Shown here piece after piece: positions 1 to 6,385 of a DNA stretch of 14,190 nt. The stretch spans positions 1 through 14,190 of the forward strand of contig JBJDZM010000026.1 in assembly GCA_051867975.1 (NCBI GenBank), written 5' to 3'. Both the position numbers and the translations under genes were made by a program. Numbering within the stretch: position 1 is the stretch's first letter; the number at the start of each line of letters is the position of its first letter. The stretch is from SVTX01 sp051867975. GTDB taxonomy: Bacteria > Bacillota > Clostridia > Oscillospirales > CAG-272. The notes beneath the pieces are model-generated. The model was not told the origin of the DNA. It worked only from the letters and a program-made list of their open reading frames with translations, and did no database searches.

Positions 1-20
1 TAGATGGAACAAAGTTTCAT
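1..20 (-). CDS. 5' end of a leftward gene cut by the window edge
   Basis: Reading leftward, an ATG at 20-18 is preceded by a perfect AGGAGG ribosome site (29-34) at 8-nt spacing. It opens a frame beginning Met-Lys-Leu-Cys-Ser-Ile, which then runs off the window. The Met-Lys-Leu start fits either a signal peptide or an ordinary cytosolic N-terminus; six residues are too few to assign a family. A weak promoter could lie just upstream (TTGAAA near 71-76 with an AT-rich -10 about 18 nt further on). The gene is in the same direction as the PFL gene to its right, about 195 nt away, so it could be read from that operon or from its own promoter. Confidence 0.6.
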
Positions 21-99
21 TTTGTTTTCCTCCTGTTTTATCTTTATTTTAAAATCCTTTTGGAATTTAATTTCAATATGTTTGAAGATTCACGGGTTA

Positions 100-162
100 G
101 ACTTTATATAGCCTATGCTTTACCAATGCGAAAGAATACAACTTTTCAGGACTTTATATAGC
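100..162. repeat. Two 13-bp direct repeats spaced 50 bp apart
   Basis: The sequence GACTTTATATAGC occurs identically at 100-112 and 150-162, exactly 50 bp start to start, in the AT-rich gap between the PFL gene and the leftward gene at the left edge. On the minus strand each copy contains TATATA. The pair could be a regulator site, two -10-like elements, or a small duplication. A weak GCTCAC/GTGAGC inverted repeat (161-166 / 180-185) lies beside the second copy, but it has no T-tract and is not a convincing terminator. Confidence 0.5.
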
Positions 163-215
163 TCACAACGCAACCCACCGTGAGCCCATCAGCCCAACCG
201 GTCAAACGCGCGAAA

Positions 216-1574
216 TCAGTTTTTAAGGCTGTGTATCGGCGCGGGGATCCTTCCGCCGCGGTTAATAAACTTCGCAGGCGAATACCTGTTGACCTCGACG
301 ATAGGCGCGCGTCCGAGAAGTCCGCCGTAGTCGATCGAGTCACCGACTCCCTTACCGTATGCCGGGATGACTCTCACCGCCGTCGTCTTCGTGTTGACAA
401 CGCCAATCGCGATCTCGTCCGCAATAATTCCGCAGATCACCGATTCGTCTATGTCACCCGGGATCGCTATCATGTCAAGTCCTACGGAGCAGACCGCCGT
501 CATCGCCTCAAGTTTTTCAAGTGTCAGCGCACCGCGCTCGACCGCCGCAATCATGCCAGCGTCCTCGGAAACGGGAATAAACGCGCCCGAAAGTCCGCCG
601 ACGTGGCTTGACGCCATGACTCCGCCCTTCTTGACCGCATCGTTGAGCATCGCCAGCGTCGCAGTCGTTCCGTGAGCGCCGCAGGATTCAAGTCCCATGC
701 TCTCAAGAATGTGCGCGACCGAGTCGCCGACCGCCGGTGTGGGCGCGAGCGACAGGTCAACGATACCGAAAGGCGTATCAAGTGCCTTAGCCGCCTCGCT
801 CGCGACGAGCTGACCGACTCTCGTTATCTTGAACGCCGTCTTCTTTATCACGTCCGCAAGAACGCTGAGGTCGCAGTCGCCTGCCCTCTTTATCGCGGAG
901 CATACGACTCCGGGACCCGAAACGCCGACGTTTATAACCTTTTCAGGCTCGCCTATGCCGTGGAACGCGCCCGCCATAAACGGGTTATCCTCGGGAACAT
1001 TCGCAAAGACGACCAGCTTTGCGCAGCCTATCGAATCTTTGTCGCGGGTAAGGTACGCCGCGCGCTTGACGGCACTTCCCATGAGCTTGATCGCATCCAT
1101 GTTGATTCCGGCCTTGGTCGATGCGACGTTTACCGAGGAGCAGACGAAGTCCGTCTCGGAGAGTGCCTCGGGAATAATTGATATCATGTTCTCGGCACCG
1201 CGCGTCATGCCCTTCTGCACAAGAGCCGAGAAACCTCCGATGAAGTTGATTCCAAGCTCACGCGCCGCCCTGTCAAGCGTTTTTGCCACCTTCATATAGC
1301 CGTCGGGCGAAAGAGTGCCGCCGACCAGCGATATCGGAGTCACCGAAACGCGCTTGTTGACTATCGGTATTCCGTATTTCTTTTCAATCTCGCCGCCGAC
1401 CTTTACAAGGTCACGTGCGCTCGTCGTTATCTTATCGTATATCTTCTCACAAAGCCTTCCCTCGTCCTCGCTGACACAGTCAAAGAGCGAGATACCCATA
1501 GTAATCGTACGGATATCGAGGTTTTCCTCGTGAATCATATTTATCGTTTCAAGTATGTCTTTTGTATTAACCAT
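216..1574 (-). CDS. PFL family protein (UPF0210/DUF711)
   Basis: The 452-residue product matches the UPF0210/DUF711 family in length and sequence. The N-terminal segment runs from the initial Met-Val-Asn-Thr-Lys through a 'ENLDIRTITMGISL' stretch, followed by conserved 'KRVSVTPISLVGG', 'GMTRGAENMISIIPEAL' and glycine-rich C-terminal blocks ending 'GGRIPAP'. The family is placed in the pyruvate-formate-lyase-like fold class. No reaction has been established for it to my knowledge, so no substrate is claimed. It begins 8 nt after the stop of the ACT-domain gene; this two-gene arrangement recurs across Firmicutes and suggests the ACT protein senses a ligand for, or binds to, this protein. The Shine-Dalgarno before its ATG is weak, which fits translation coupled to the upstream gene. 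No strong terminator follows. Confidence 0.93.
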   Translation of the reverse strand: MVNTKDILETINMIHEENLDIRTITMGISLFDCVSEDEGRLCEKIYDKITTSARDLVKVGGEIEKKYGIPIVNKRVSVTPISLVGGTLSPDGYMKVAKTLDRAARELGINFIGGFSALVQKGMTRGAENMISIIPEALSETDFVCSSVNVASTKAGINMDAIKLMGSAVKRAAYLTRDKDSIGCAKLVVFANVPEDNPFMAGAFHGIGEPEKVINVGVSGPGVVCSAIKRAGDCDLSVLADVIKKTAFKITRVGQLVASEAAKALDTPFGIVDLSLAPTPAVGDSVAHILESMGLESCGAHGTTATLAMLNDAVKKGGVMASSHVGGLSGAFIPVSEDAGMIAAVERGALTLEKLEAMTAVCSVGLDMIAIPGDIDESVICGIIADEIAIGVVNTKTTAVRVIPAYGKGVGDSIDYGGLLGRAPIVEVNRYSPAKFINRGGRIPAPIHSLKN

Positions 1575-1582
1575 GGCTCAGA

Positions 1583-1852
1583 TCAAATGTGGTGCATTGT
1601 GTTAAAAATATCCTCGTGCATGACGTTTATCGAAAGTCCGCTCTCGCGTCCTATCGCCGACATAACGTCAACGAACTCGGAGAAAGGGAGCTTCAGTTTG
1701 TCAATATCAGCGAGCATTATCATAGCGAAGTATTCGGAAAGGACGCTTTGAGAAATATCAACGATATTAGCGTCGTATTTTGCGCACTCGGTTGAAACCT
1801 TTGCGATAATTCCGACCGAATCCTTGCCCGTAACGGTTATAACTGCCTTCAT
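1583..1852 (-). CDS. ACT domain-containing protein (UPF0237)
   Basis: This small protein (89 aa) is a single ACT domain: a 'MKAVITVTGKDSVGIIAKVS' first strand and helix, then 'ANIVDISQSVLSEYFAMIMLAD', typical of the UPF0237/GcvR-like group of amino-acid-sensing regulatory domains. The ATG at 1852 was chosen over an in-frame ATG at 1870 because a GGGGGA ribosome site lies about 10 nt before it, whereas nothing similar precedes 1870. Length and start then match the family. It is the first gene of an operon with the PFL/DUF711 gene and has its own consensus promoter. Role inferred: ligand sensing for the partner protein; the ligand is unknown. Confidence 0.9.
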   Translation of the reverse strand: MKAVITVTGKDSVGIIAKVSTECAKYDANIVDISQSVLSEYFAMIMLADIDKLKLPFSEFVDVMSAIGRESGLSINVMHEDIFNTMHHI

Positions 1853-1891
1853 TTCCAAATATTCCCCCATGTTATCTCAAGTGTATATATA

Positions 1892-1920
1892 ATTATACAA
1901 CATTTTTTCAAAAATATCAA
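1892..1920 (-). promoter_or_regulatory. Promoter of the ACT-PFL operon
   Basis: On the minus strand, TTGATA (-35, 1915-1920) and a perfect TATAAT (-10, 1892-1897) are separated by exactly 17 nt. Transcription would begin near 1885, about 33 nt before the ACT start codon. It is divergent from the rightward promoter at 1950-1978, so the two share a roughly 30-bp region between their -35 boxes. Confidence 0.8.
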
Positions 1921-1949
1921 GGACATTTCAGATATTTTTTCGATTTTTC

Positions 1950-1978
1950 TTGAAAAAATTTGTTTCTGATAGTATAAT
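1950..1978 (+). promoter_or_regulatory. Promoter of the small membrane-protein gene
   Basis: TTGAAA (-35, 1950-1955) and a perfect TATAAT (-10, 1973-1978) are separated by 17 nt. The -35 overlaps the first in-frame TTG of the downstream reading frame, which shows that this TTG at 1950 cannot be the start of translation. The expected start of transcription is near 1985, followed by the GGGAGGT ribosome site at 1999-2005. Confidence 0.8.
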
Positions 1979-2015
1979 ATATTCCGTAGACCAATATAGG
2001 GAGGTAAAAATCGGT

Positions 2016-2552
2016 TTGGAAACTCTTGAATACATAATAAAACAGAAAAACGAGGGCAAGGTACTCATAAAAAAGATATGCGCCGTACTCTGTTACGTCC
2101 TGCTTTTTGCCGTCTTGGCGTGGGTGATAGGAGCGTTCTCCGCGCCGCTGTTGCAGATTCCGTTTCTGCTTGTGGACGTTATCTTTTGCGCTATGACGGC
2201 GTTCGTCAGCTGGAGATTTCTTTGCGTGGAATACGAGCTTGTCTTCTCGGGCGGAGAGATGACAGCGACCGTGATCTACGGTCGAAGCATCCGCAAAAAG
2301 GGCATGTCGGTGGCAATTAATGCGCTCATTGAGGTCGGAATTTACGACGACGGAGCGTACGGGCGGCTGTCGGGAATGTCGCTGCAAAAGAACTACATCT
2401 ACGTCTCGTCGATGTCGGCGGAGCCCATGTACTATGCGATATTCGACGACGGCAAGGAGCGTTGCGTCGTCTATTTTGAGGCGGACGAGAGGGCGATAAA
2501 GCTTATAAAGCAATGTAACTTCAGCGCAGTCCGCGCGGGAAACATTAAATAG
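2016..2552 (+). CDS. Small membrane protein of unknown function (two transmembrane helices)
   Basis: The protein has 178 residues when read from the TTG at 2016. That start has a strong GGGAGGT ribosome site 10 nt upstream and lies about 30 nt past the transcription start. An earlier in-frame TTG at 1950 is ruled out because it is part of the -35 box. A short charged N-terminus (KQKNEGK) leads into two adjacent hydrophobic helices (roughly residues 20-64 of this form), then a C-terminal domain of about 110 residues rich in beta-strand-like alternation and acidic residues, probably cytoplasmic. The architecture resembles short Clostridia-specific DUF families with two helices followed by a PH-like/beta domain (DUF6106-like is a guess from memory). 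No catalytic motif is visible. It is transcribed divergently from the ACT-PFL operon. Confidence 0.8.
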   Translation: METLEYIIKQKNEGKVLIKKICAVLCYVLLFAVLAWVIGAFSAPLLQIPFLLVDVIFCAMTAFVSWRFLCVEYELVFSGGEMTATVIYGRSIRKKGMSVAINALIEVGIYDDGAYGRLSGMSLQKNYIYVSSMSAEPMYYAIFDDGKERCVVYFEADERAIKLIKQCNFSAVRAGNIK

Positions 2553-2564
2553 GTTAGAAGGATA

Positions 2565-2610
2565 GCGTGAAATTTGCTTTCATCTGAAAGTAAAGTCTGC
2601 TTTTTCACGC
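2565..2610 (+). other. Stem-loop after the membrane-protein gene
   Basis: GCGTGAAA (2565-2572) pairs with TTTCACGC (2603-2610) in an 8-bp stem. Inside is a second stem, CTTTC/GAAAG, around an ATCT loop (about 2577-2590). It lies 12 nt after the stop codon. There is no clean T-tract after it, so it is a transcript-end stabiliser or attenuator candidate rather than a standard terminator. Confidence 0.5.
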
Positions 2611-2653
2611 ATGAATTTTGCCGAGGCTAAATTCACTGATCACAATTTGACAA

Positions 2654-2668
2654 TGCCGCAGGGCGGCA
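2654..2668 (+). other. Perfect hairpin just before the ribosome site of the RHH gene
   Basis: TGCCGC-AGG-GCGGCA forms a 6-bp GC-rich stem ending 2 nt before the AAGGGGAA ribosome site (2671-2678). In an mRNA it would sit directly against the initiation site and could affect translation of the small gene at 2685. It could also be an operator for that DNA-binding protein. Confidence 0.45.
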
Positions 2669-2684
2669 GAAAGGGGAATTGAAA

Positions 2685-2897
2685 ATGAAAAATCAGTATG
2701 AAATAAAGGTCAGATTGTCCGACGAGCTTATGAGAAAGCTTATTTACGTCAGCGAGGCAGAGGGACGGACACCGAACAACCAGTTTGTCTTCATGCTTCG
2801 GAACAACATTCAATATTTTGAGAGGGCTAAGGGAAAATTTGACACCAAAAAGCTCGCCGCAATTGACATCAGCGAGTTCGAGATAAAAGAGGACTGA
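2685..2897 (+). CDS. Small ribbon-helix-helix-like DNA-binding protein (Arc/MetJ type)
   Basis: The 70-residue product starts at the ATG 2685, which has a GGGG ribosome site 8 nt upstream; an in-frame TTG at 2679 is too close to that site. Residues 4-10 (YEIKVRL) fit the DNA-contacting beta ribbon. 'SDELMRKLIYVSEAEG' fits helix A, and 'RTPNNQFVFMLRNNIQYFERAKGK' fits helix B with the usual turn between. The last 20 residues (DTKKLAAIDISEFEIKED) are acidic and probably flexible. Such proteins are often antitoxins or autoregulators, but no toxin-like gene lies next to it: upstream is the unknown membrane protein and downstream is a gene-free hairpin region. The fold assignment rests on pattern alone. 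Confidence 0.72.
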   Translation: MKNQYEIKVRLSDELMRKLIYVSEAEGRTPNNQFVFMLRNNIQYFERAKGKFDTKKLAAIDISEFEIKED

Positions 2898-2902
2898 AAA
2901 AG

Positions 2903-2921
2903 GGGCTTTATCTCAAAGCCC
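2903..2921 (-). terminator. Hairpin after the RHH gene; T-tract on the minus strand
   Basis: GGGCTTT-ATCTC-AAAGCCC makes a 7-bp stem. Read leftward it is followed by five T residues (complement of 2897-2901), the form of an intrinsic terminator for leftward transcription, for example readthrough from the HAD gene. Read rightward it sits 5 nt after the RHH stop codon but lacks a T-tract, so it would be at best a weak rightward terminator. Confidence 0.6.
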
Positions 2922-2964
2922 AACCCTTCAATTACGCCACGGCGATGTCTTCAGGAAAGTTTTC

Positions 2965-3144
2965 GCCCGCAGAGTTTTCGCAGAAAACTCGGGCAAATCA
3001 CGCAAAGCGTGTTTGCAATTTTTCTCAAAAGGCGGCGCCCTCCAAGGCGCGTAGCCTTGGTCGCCGTCGCAACGGCGAAATTTCCTTACGGCGTCTTCTT
3101 TTTGCCAAGCTTTTTCTTTGCGCCTGCGCTGCCAAAGAAAAAGC
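2965..3144. repeat. Array of five perfect hairpins in a gene-free region
   Basis: Within 180 bp there are five back-to-back inverted repeats: GAGTTTTC/GAAAACTC with a flanking GCCC/GGGC pair (2965-2994); GCAAA-CACGC/GCGTG-TTTGC with an AAA loop and one bulge (2993-3016); CCAAGGC/GCCTTGG (3042-3060); TCGCCGT/ACGGCGA (3061-3078); and a 12-bp stem GCTTTTTCTTTG/CAAAGAAAAAGC (3109-3120/3133-3144). Loops are 3-12 nt. None has a T-tract, so this is not a set of terminators. It fits a dispersed, structured intergenic repeat (REP/MITE-like) or a folded RNA. The whole interval 2898-3275 holds no convincing gene: the open frames there are fragments across the hairpins, and 3145-3275 shows nothing clear. 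Confidence 0.65.
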
Positions 3145-3275
3145 GGACTATCAATTACCAATATGCAGTATTCTATTGAATATAAACTTTGTCATCAATC
3201 TGGGACTTCACCACGAATCCCCCCGTCCTTTGTTTTAAACGCTTTTTATTCCAAACGCATTTTTCAACGCAAAAC

Positions 3276-3920
3276 TCATTTCAAAAAAGCGACAACGTCT
3301 TCAATATTATCTATGACGGGGCAACCGCATCTCTCAAGCTTTTCCCTCGACTGATGTCCCCCGGAGTAAAGCACGCAGTCCGCCCCGAGTGCCGCCGCCG
3401 TCTCATAGTCGTGCGTCGTGTCGCCTATCATAAGCACCACAGCACCCTCATTTCTCGCTATCCACTCGTGCGCCAACGTAAGCTTGCTCCTCGCGTGAAT
3501 GTTGTCAAGTCCCATCACCTCGGAAATGTATCCGTCAACCCCCAGCTTCTTGAGATACCTCCTGAGCATCCCTATCTCGCAAGCCGACAGCACCGACTGC
3601 TCAATCCCGAGCGCCCGCACCTCTTCCATGGTCTCCCTGACTCCCTCGCAAAGCCCCGCGCGCTCGGCGTTTTCATTGTAGAGCGCAACCCAGATGGGGG
3701 CTAAGACCTCGTAAGGCTCCTTGTCAAAATCGAACCCCAGCGAGCGGTAGTATTCCTCAATCGGGAAGTCAAATATCTCCTTGTACCTCTCACGGCTCGG
3801 GATCGTGTCAAGTCCTCGCTCGGAGAGCATCTTATTCACACTCTTTATTCCCGCCTCGGCATCGTCGAATATCGTGCCGTTGAAATCCCACATAAGGTGA
3901 GTGTATTTCTTCTCTTTCAT
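3276..3920 (-). CDS. HAD-superfamily hydrolase, phosphoglycolate-phosphatase-like
   Basis: The product has 214 residues, the usual size for the phosphoglycolate phosphatase/beta-phosphoglucomutase branch. The four HAD motifs are present: motif I D12-F-N-G-T16, motif II Ser112 in 'SVLSA', motif III Lys146, and motif IV 'GDTTHD' (166-171). An alpha-helical cap (about 20-90) follows motif I. The second motif I Asp, which normally acts as general acid/base, is Asn here; this variant occurs in some HAD proteins and may alter activity. The substrate is unknown. The ATG at 3920 has an AGAAGGA ribosome site. The gene lies 83 nt after the solute-binding protein gene, beyond a terminator-like hairpin, with no clear promoter of its own. 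Confidence 0.88.
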   Translation of the reverse strand: MKEKKYTHLMWDFNGTIFDDAEAGIKSVNKMLSERGLDTIPSRERYKEIFDFPIEEYYRSLGFDFDKEPYEVLAPIWVALYNENAERAGLCEGVRETMEEVRALGIEQSVLSACEIGMLRRYLKKLGVDGYISEVMGLDNIHARSKLTLAHEWIARNEGAVVLMIGDTTHDYETAAALGADCVLYSGGHQSREKLERCGCPVIDNIEDVVAFLK

Positions 3921-3962
3921 TTTCAGTCCTTCTGTAATTTTAAAAGCTCTTTTTCAAAATTC

Positions 3963-3987
3963 AAGCCCCTGCACGTGTCAGAGGCTT
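3963..3987 (-). terminator. Terminator-like hairpin after the solute-binding protein gene
   Basis: Leftward, AAGCCTCTG pairs with CAGGGGCTT (9 bp including one G-T pair) around a 7-nt loop, 16 nt past the lipoprotein stop codon. The following tract is short (GAATTTTG). On the plus strand the same stem is followed by a better T-rich run (GTTGTTTTT). It could act in both directions or allow partial readthrough into the HAD gene. Confidence 0.55.
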
Positions 3988-4003
3988 GTTGTTTTTCGTT
4001 ATA

Positions 4004-6100
4004 TTAATTCGCAGGCAGATAGCCGAGGTCGGAAAGCCACTTATAATATACCGTATAAGGTGATTCACCGTCCATGTCCGGCTCGGGTTCTGCAGAAGTT
4101 CCGGGTCCTATGGAGACATTGTAACTGTTGTTGGTCATCTTGTAAAGTTTGATGAATTCTTTTTTCTCAACACCATCCACCGTAAACGTATATTCGATTT
4201 TGGACTCGCTGAAGGTCGTCGCATACTCATCAAGCAACGCCTTTATCATGTCGTACGTCATATCCGCATTGTTGATCGTGTTATATATCTCCTTGCTAAA
4301 CATTGCGCAACACTTAAGCTGTTGTGTATCAAGCTTAGCACCGTAGTCGGCAAGTCTCTCGTTGAAATCAAAGCCTGAAAGCGGGTCGATGAGCGCATCG
4401 TTGTTCTGTGCCTTCGCATCCTCCCAATAATCCGCGGGGAGTCCCTCTTCGGGATATGCGATAAAGCAGTTACCCGTCTTCTCAATATCCATCATGTAGA
4501 GGTTATTGAGTCTCTTAAGCACTCCGGTATCCTCGTCGATAGTGTAGTTCGGAGTCTGTCCGTCCGACTGCTCACCCTGCTTGATACCGTACTGAAGAAG
4601 GTTTCTGACCTCGGGGTCGGTATTGATGAGAGTGATGACCTCAACGCACGCCTGAGTATTCTTCGTGTTTGTGGACACCGCATACATGTTTCCGTAAAGC
4701 GAATCCTCATCTGCCAGAGGATACTTGGCTACGTAAAGGTAATATTCCTTTCCGTTCTCATCGGTATACACACCGTAATCCGTGTCGCTTTCGCTCTTCT
4801 TCTGTCCGTTTGCCTTATAGAATGCCTCTCTCATCATCGAGTAATTACCTGTTTTAAAGAGAACGGCAGGGTCTTTTCTCGTCTCGTTTTCGGTGCGGTA
4901 GCATCCGTCAAGCTCATACTTTTTAAGGCAAAGGAGCGTATCACGGTACTCCTTGTCAGCCAAAAGGCTGGTAAATCCGAGGTCTATGCTTCCTCTGCCG
5001 ACCTTTGAAGGATCGCTGTAAAACTTTCCGAGGATCGAGAAGTTGTTATCTGTATTGATTACGTATTTATCTCCGCCGTACTCGTCTTGCTCAACGTCGA
5101 TATTCCAATACCATACGAAGAGGTCCATGCACTCCTTAAACGTCGCATCTATAGGGAGAATGTCCTTGTGGTTTTTCGCAATATCGTTGATAAACACCTG
5201 ACAGTCGACAAGATCTTCAAAGGATTCGTACGTGTGCTTGTACTTATCCGCAAGGTCACGGTCAACGAGCATGTATGTGTACTCGCCGATCTGAACGTTA
5301 TTCGGTATTGCGTATGTCTCGCCGTCAACCTTGACACCGTTCAGAAGTGTCTCGGAGATATTGTACGTGAGCTTTTTGCCCGTCGTGCTGATATAGGAGT
5401 TGAGCGGGCTTAACCACTCGTTTTCGATGTATCTCATATACATATCGTATCCCGAAATGTAAACTATATCGAGCTGGTTCTCGCTTGCCTCGGGGTAGAC
5501 CAATTCCTTTATACCGAGGTCGTTTTCCTTATAAACGTCATCTGCCGCAGAGCTTGATGAGCTGTCGAAATCCTTGTAAGGCTTGTACTCGGGGAAATAG
5601 TTATAGAAGGAAGCGATGATTGCCGACTCGGGATATTCCTCGGTGGAAGACGCCTTATATTCCTTTATGTATTTTTCAAGTGCTCTCTTGGCAAGGGCGG
5701 CATTTTTCTGCTCAAGCGCATACTCTGCCATTGAGACTTCAAGTTTTGAATAATACTCATCCTCTGTATAGAAAAGAATCTCAACGTCGGTCTTGAAATC
5801 GGACTTCGTTCTCTTGGCAATTGCTTCCTCGACGGCCTCGTACGCCTTCATGGTATCGAGCATATCCTTGTACTTCTGGCTGTTTGTATCGCCGCCGCAC
5901 TCATTCTTGAGATACTCGGCAAGCTCTTCGTCTGTATTGCACACCTTTTTTTCCGTGATAAGACGCAAGGTTATGGTCTTAGCACCCGTATCTTTCGCCA
6001 CATCGGCTTCCGCGTCATCTTCCCGTGCGCATCCCACGAATGTGAACATGGACAGAAGCATTATACAGCCGAGAAACAGACAAAGTAATTTCTTCTTCAT
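4004..6100 (-). CDS. Large extracellular solute-binding lipoprotein (ABC-type, orphan)
   Basis: The 698-residue product begins with a lipoprotein signal: basic MKKK, a hydrophobic core, and the lipobox Phe-Val-Gly-Cys with lipidated Cys24. It should be anchored to the outer face of the membrane. The region after about residue 210 ('LDIVYISGYDMYMRYIENEWLSPL', 'ETYAIPNNVQIGEYTYMLVDRDLA') resembles family 1/8 sugar or peptide-binding proteins. It is longer than the usual 400-550 residues, with an extra lysine/glutamate-rich helical segment at about 60-205 ending in a serine-rich linker. No permease or ATPase gene is adjacent, so its transporter must be elsewhere or it has another role. The ATG at 6100 has a GGAGG site 5 nt upstream. 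It has its own promoter and a possible operator palindrome. Ligand unknown. Confidence 0.83.
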   Translation of the reverse strand: MKKKLLCLFLGCIMLLSMFTFVGCAREDDAEADVAKDTGAKTITLRLITEKKVCNTDEELAEYLKNECGGDTNSQKYKDMLDTMKAYEAVEEAIAKRTKSDFKTDVEILFYTEDEYYSKLEVSMAEYALEQKNAALAKRALEKYIKEYKASSTEEYPESAIIASFYNYFPEYKPYKDFDSSSSSAADDVYKENDLGIKELVYPEASENQLDIVYISGYDMYMRYIENEWLSPLNSYISTTGKKLTYNISETLLNGVKVDGETYAIPNNVQIGEYTYMLVDRDLADKYKHTYESFEDLVDCQVFINDIAKNHKDILPIDATFKECMDLFVWYWNIDVEQDEYGGDKYVINTDNNFSILGKFYSDPSKVGRGSIDLGFTSLLADKEYRDTLLCLKKYELDGCYRTENETRKDPAVLFKTGNYSMMREAFYKANGQKKSESDTDYGVYTDENGKEYYLYVAKYPLADEDSLYGNMYAVSTNTKNTQACVEVITLINTDPEVRNLLQYGIKQGEQSDGQTPNYTIDEDTGVLKRLNNLYMMDIEKTGNCFIAYPEEGLPADYWEDAKAQNNDALIDPLSGFDFNERLADYGAKLDTQQLKCCAMFSKEIYNTINNADMTYDMIKALLDEYATTFSESKIEYTFTVDGVEKKEFIKLYKMTNNSYNVSIGPGTSAEPEPDMDGESPYTVYYKWLSDLGYLPAN

Positions 6101-6133
6101 AAGAACCTCCGTTTTAACCTTTCCGCACTACCG

Positions 6134-6143
6134 ACACCGGTGT
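6134..6143. promoter_or_regulatory. 10-bp palindrome ACACCGGTGT in the leader of the lipoprotein gene
   Basis: A perfect palindrome lies between the -10 (6158) and the ribosome site (6106-6110), about 34 bp before the start codon. Its position just downstream of the transcription start suits an operator for a dimeric repressor. No regulator gene is adjacent, so this is a suggestion from symmetry only. Confidence 0.35.
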
Positions 6144-6157
6144 GCAGACAAAATGCT

Positions 6158-6193
6158 ATTATACATTTTACACCAACTTTGACTTCTTGTCAA
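6158..6193 (-). promoter_or_regulatory. Promoter of the solute-binding lipoprotein gene
   Basis: On the minus strand, a perfect TTGACA (-35, 6188-6193) is followed after exactly 17 nt by TAAAAT (-10, 6165-6170). A perfect TATAAT (6158-6163) overlaps the same area slightly downstream but is 24 nt from the -35. The first pairing is the better promoter. The leader before the ATG is about 55-60 nt. Confidence 0.75.
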
Positions 6194-6207
6194 GTAGATA
6201 AATTATC

Positions 6208-6257
6208 CGTGCGCAGGCACGCGCACGAGGCAAAAAAGCGCTGATCCGTCTTTTTTT
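6208..6257 (-). terminator. Two hairpins between rpoD and the lipoprotein promoter; possible rpoD terminator
   Basis: CGTGCGC/GCGCACG (6208-6227, 6-nt loop) and an A6G/CT6 stem around an 11-nt loop (6232-6256) lie side by side in the 285-bp gap 6101-6385. Read leftward from rpoD, the transcript has A7, a short GC-containing loop, then T6 and the GC hairpin. Neither is a textbook terminator, but together they are the only candidates before the next promoter. The rest of the gap (6258-6385) is AT-rich and holds only a weak GATAAAT/ATTTATC inverted repeat just past the rpoD stop codon. Confidence 0.35.
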
Positions 6258-6385
6258 CACCTTATGTTATGCAAGTTTGACAAGCAAATGCCGACGCTTT
6301 TGTGCATCTGTTACATTCTTTTAGAGTATATCACTCGTCAAAAGCAAAATATTTTATCAATTCACCGATAAATATTTACAATTTA

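Noticed and set aside
672..1299. Rightward frames antisense to the PFL gene
   Set aside because: They are shadows of a well-conserved family on the minus strand; no ribosome site or family pattern.
2647..2652. TTGACA as a -35 box for the RHH gene
   Set aside because: No -10-like sequence lies 15-19 nt downstream; that position is occupied by the GC hairpin and the ribosome site.
2928..3238. Open frames on both strands across the hairpin array
   Set aside because: They have no good ribosome site, run through palindromes, and show no protein-like pattern; the inverted repeats explain the open frames.
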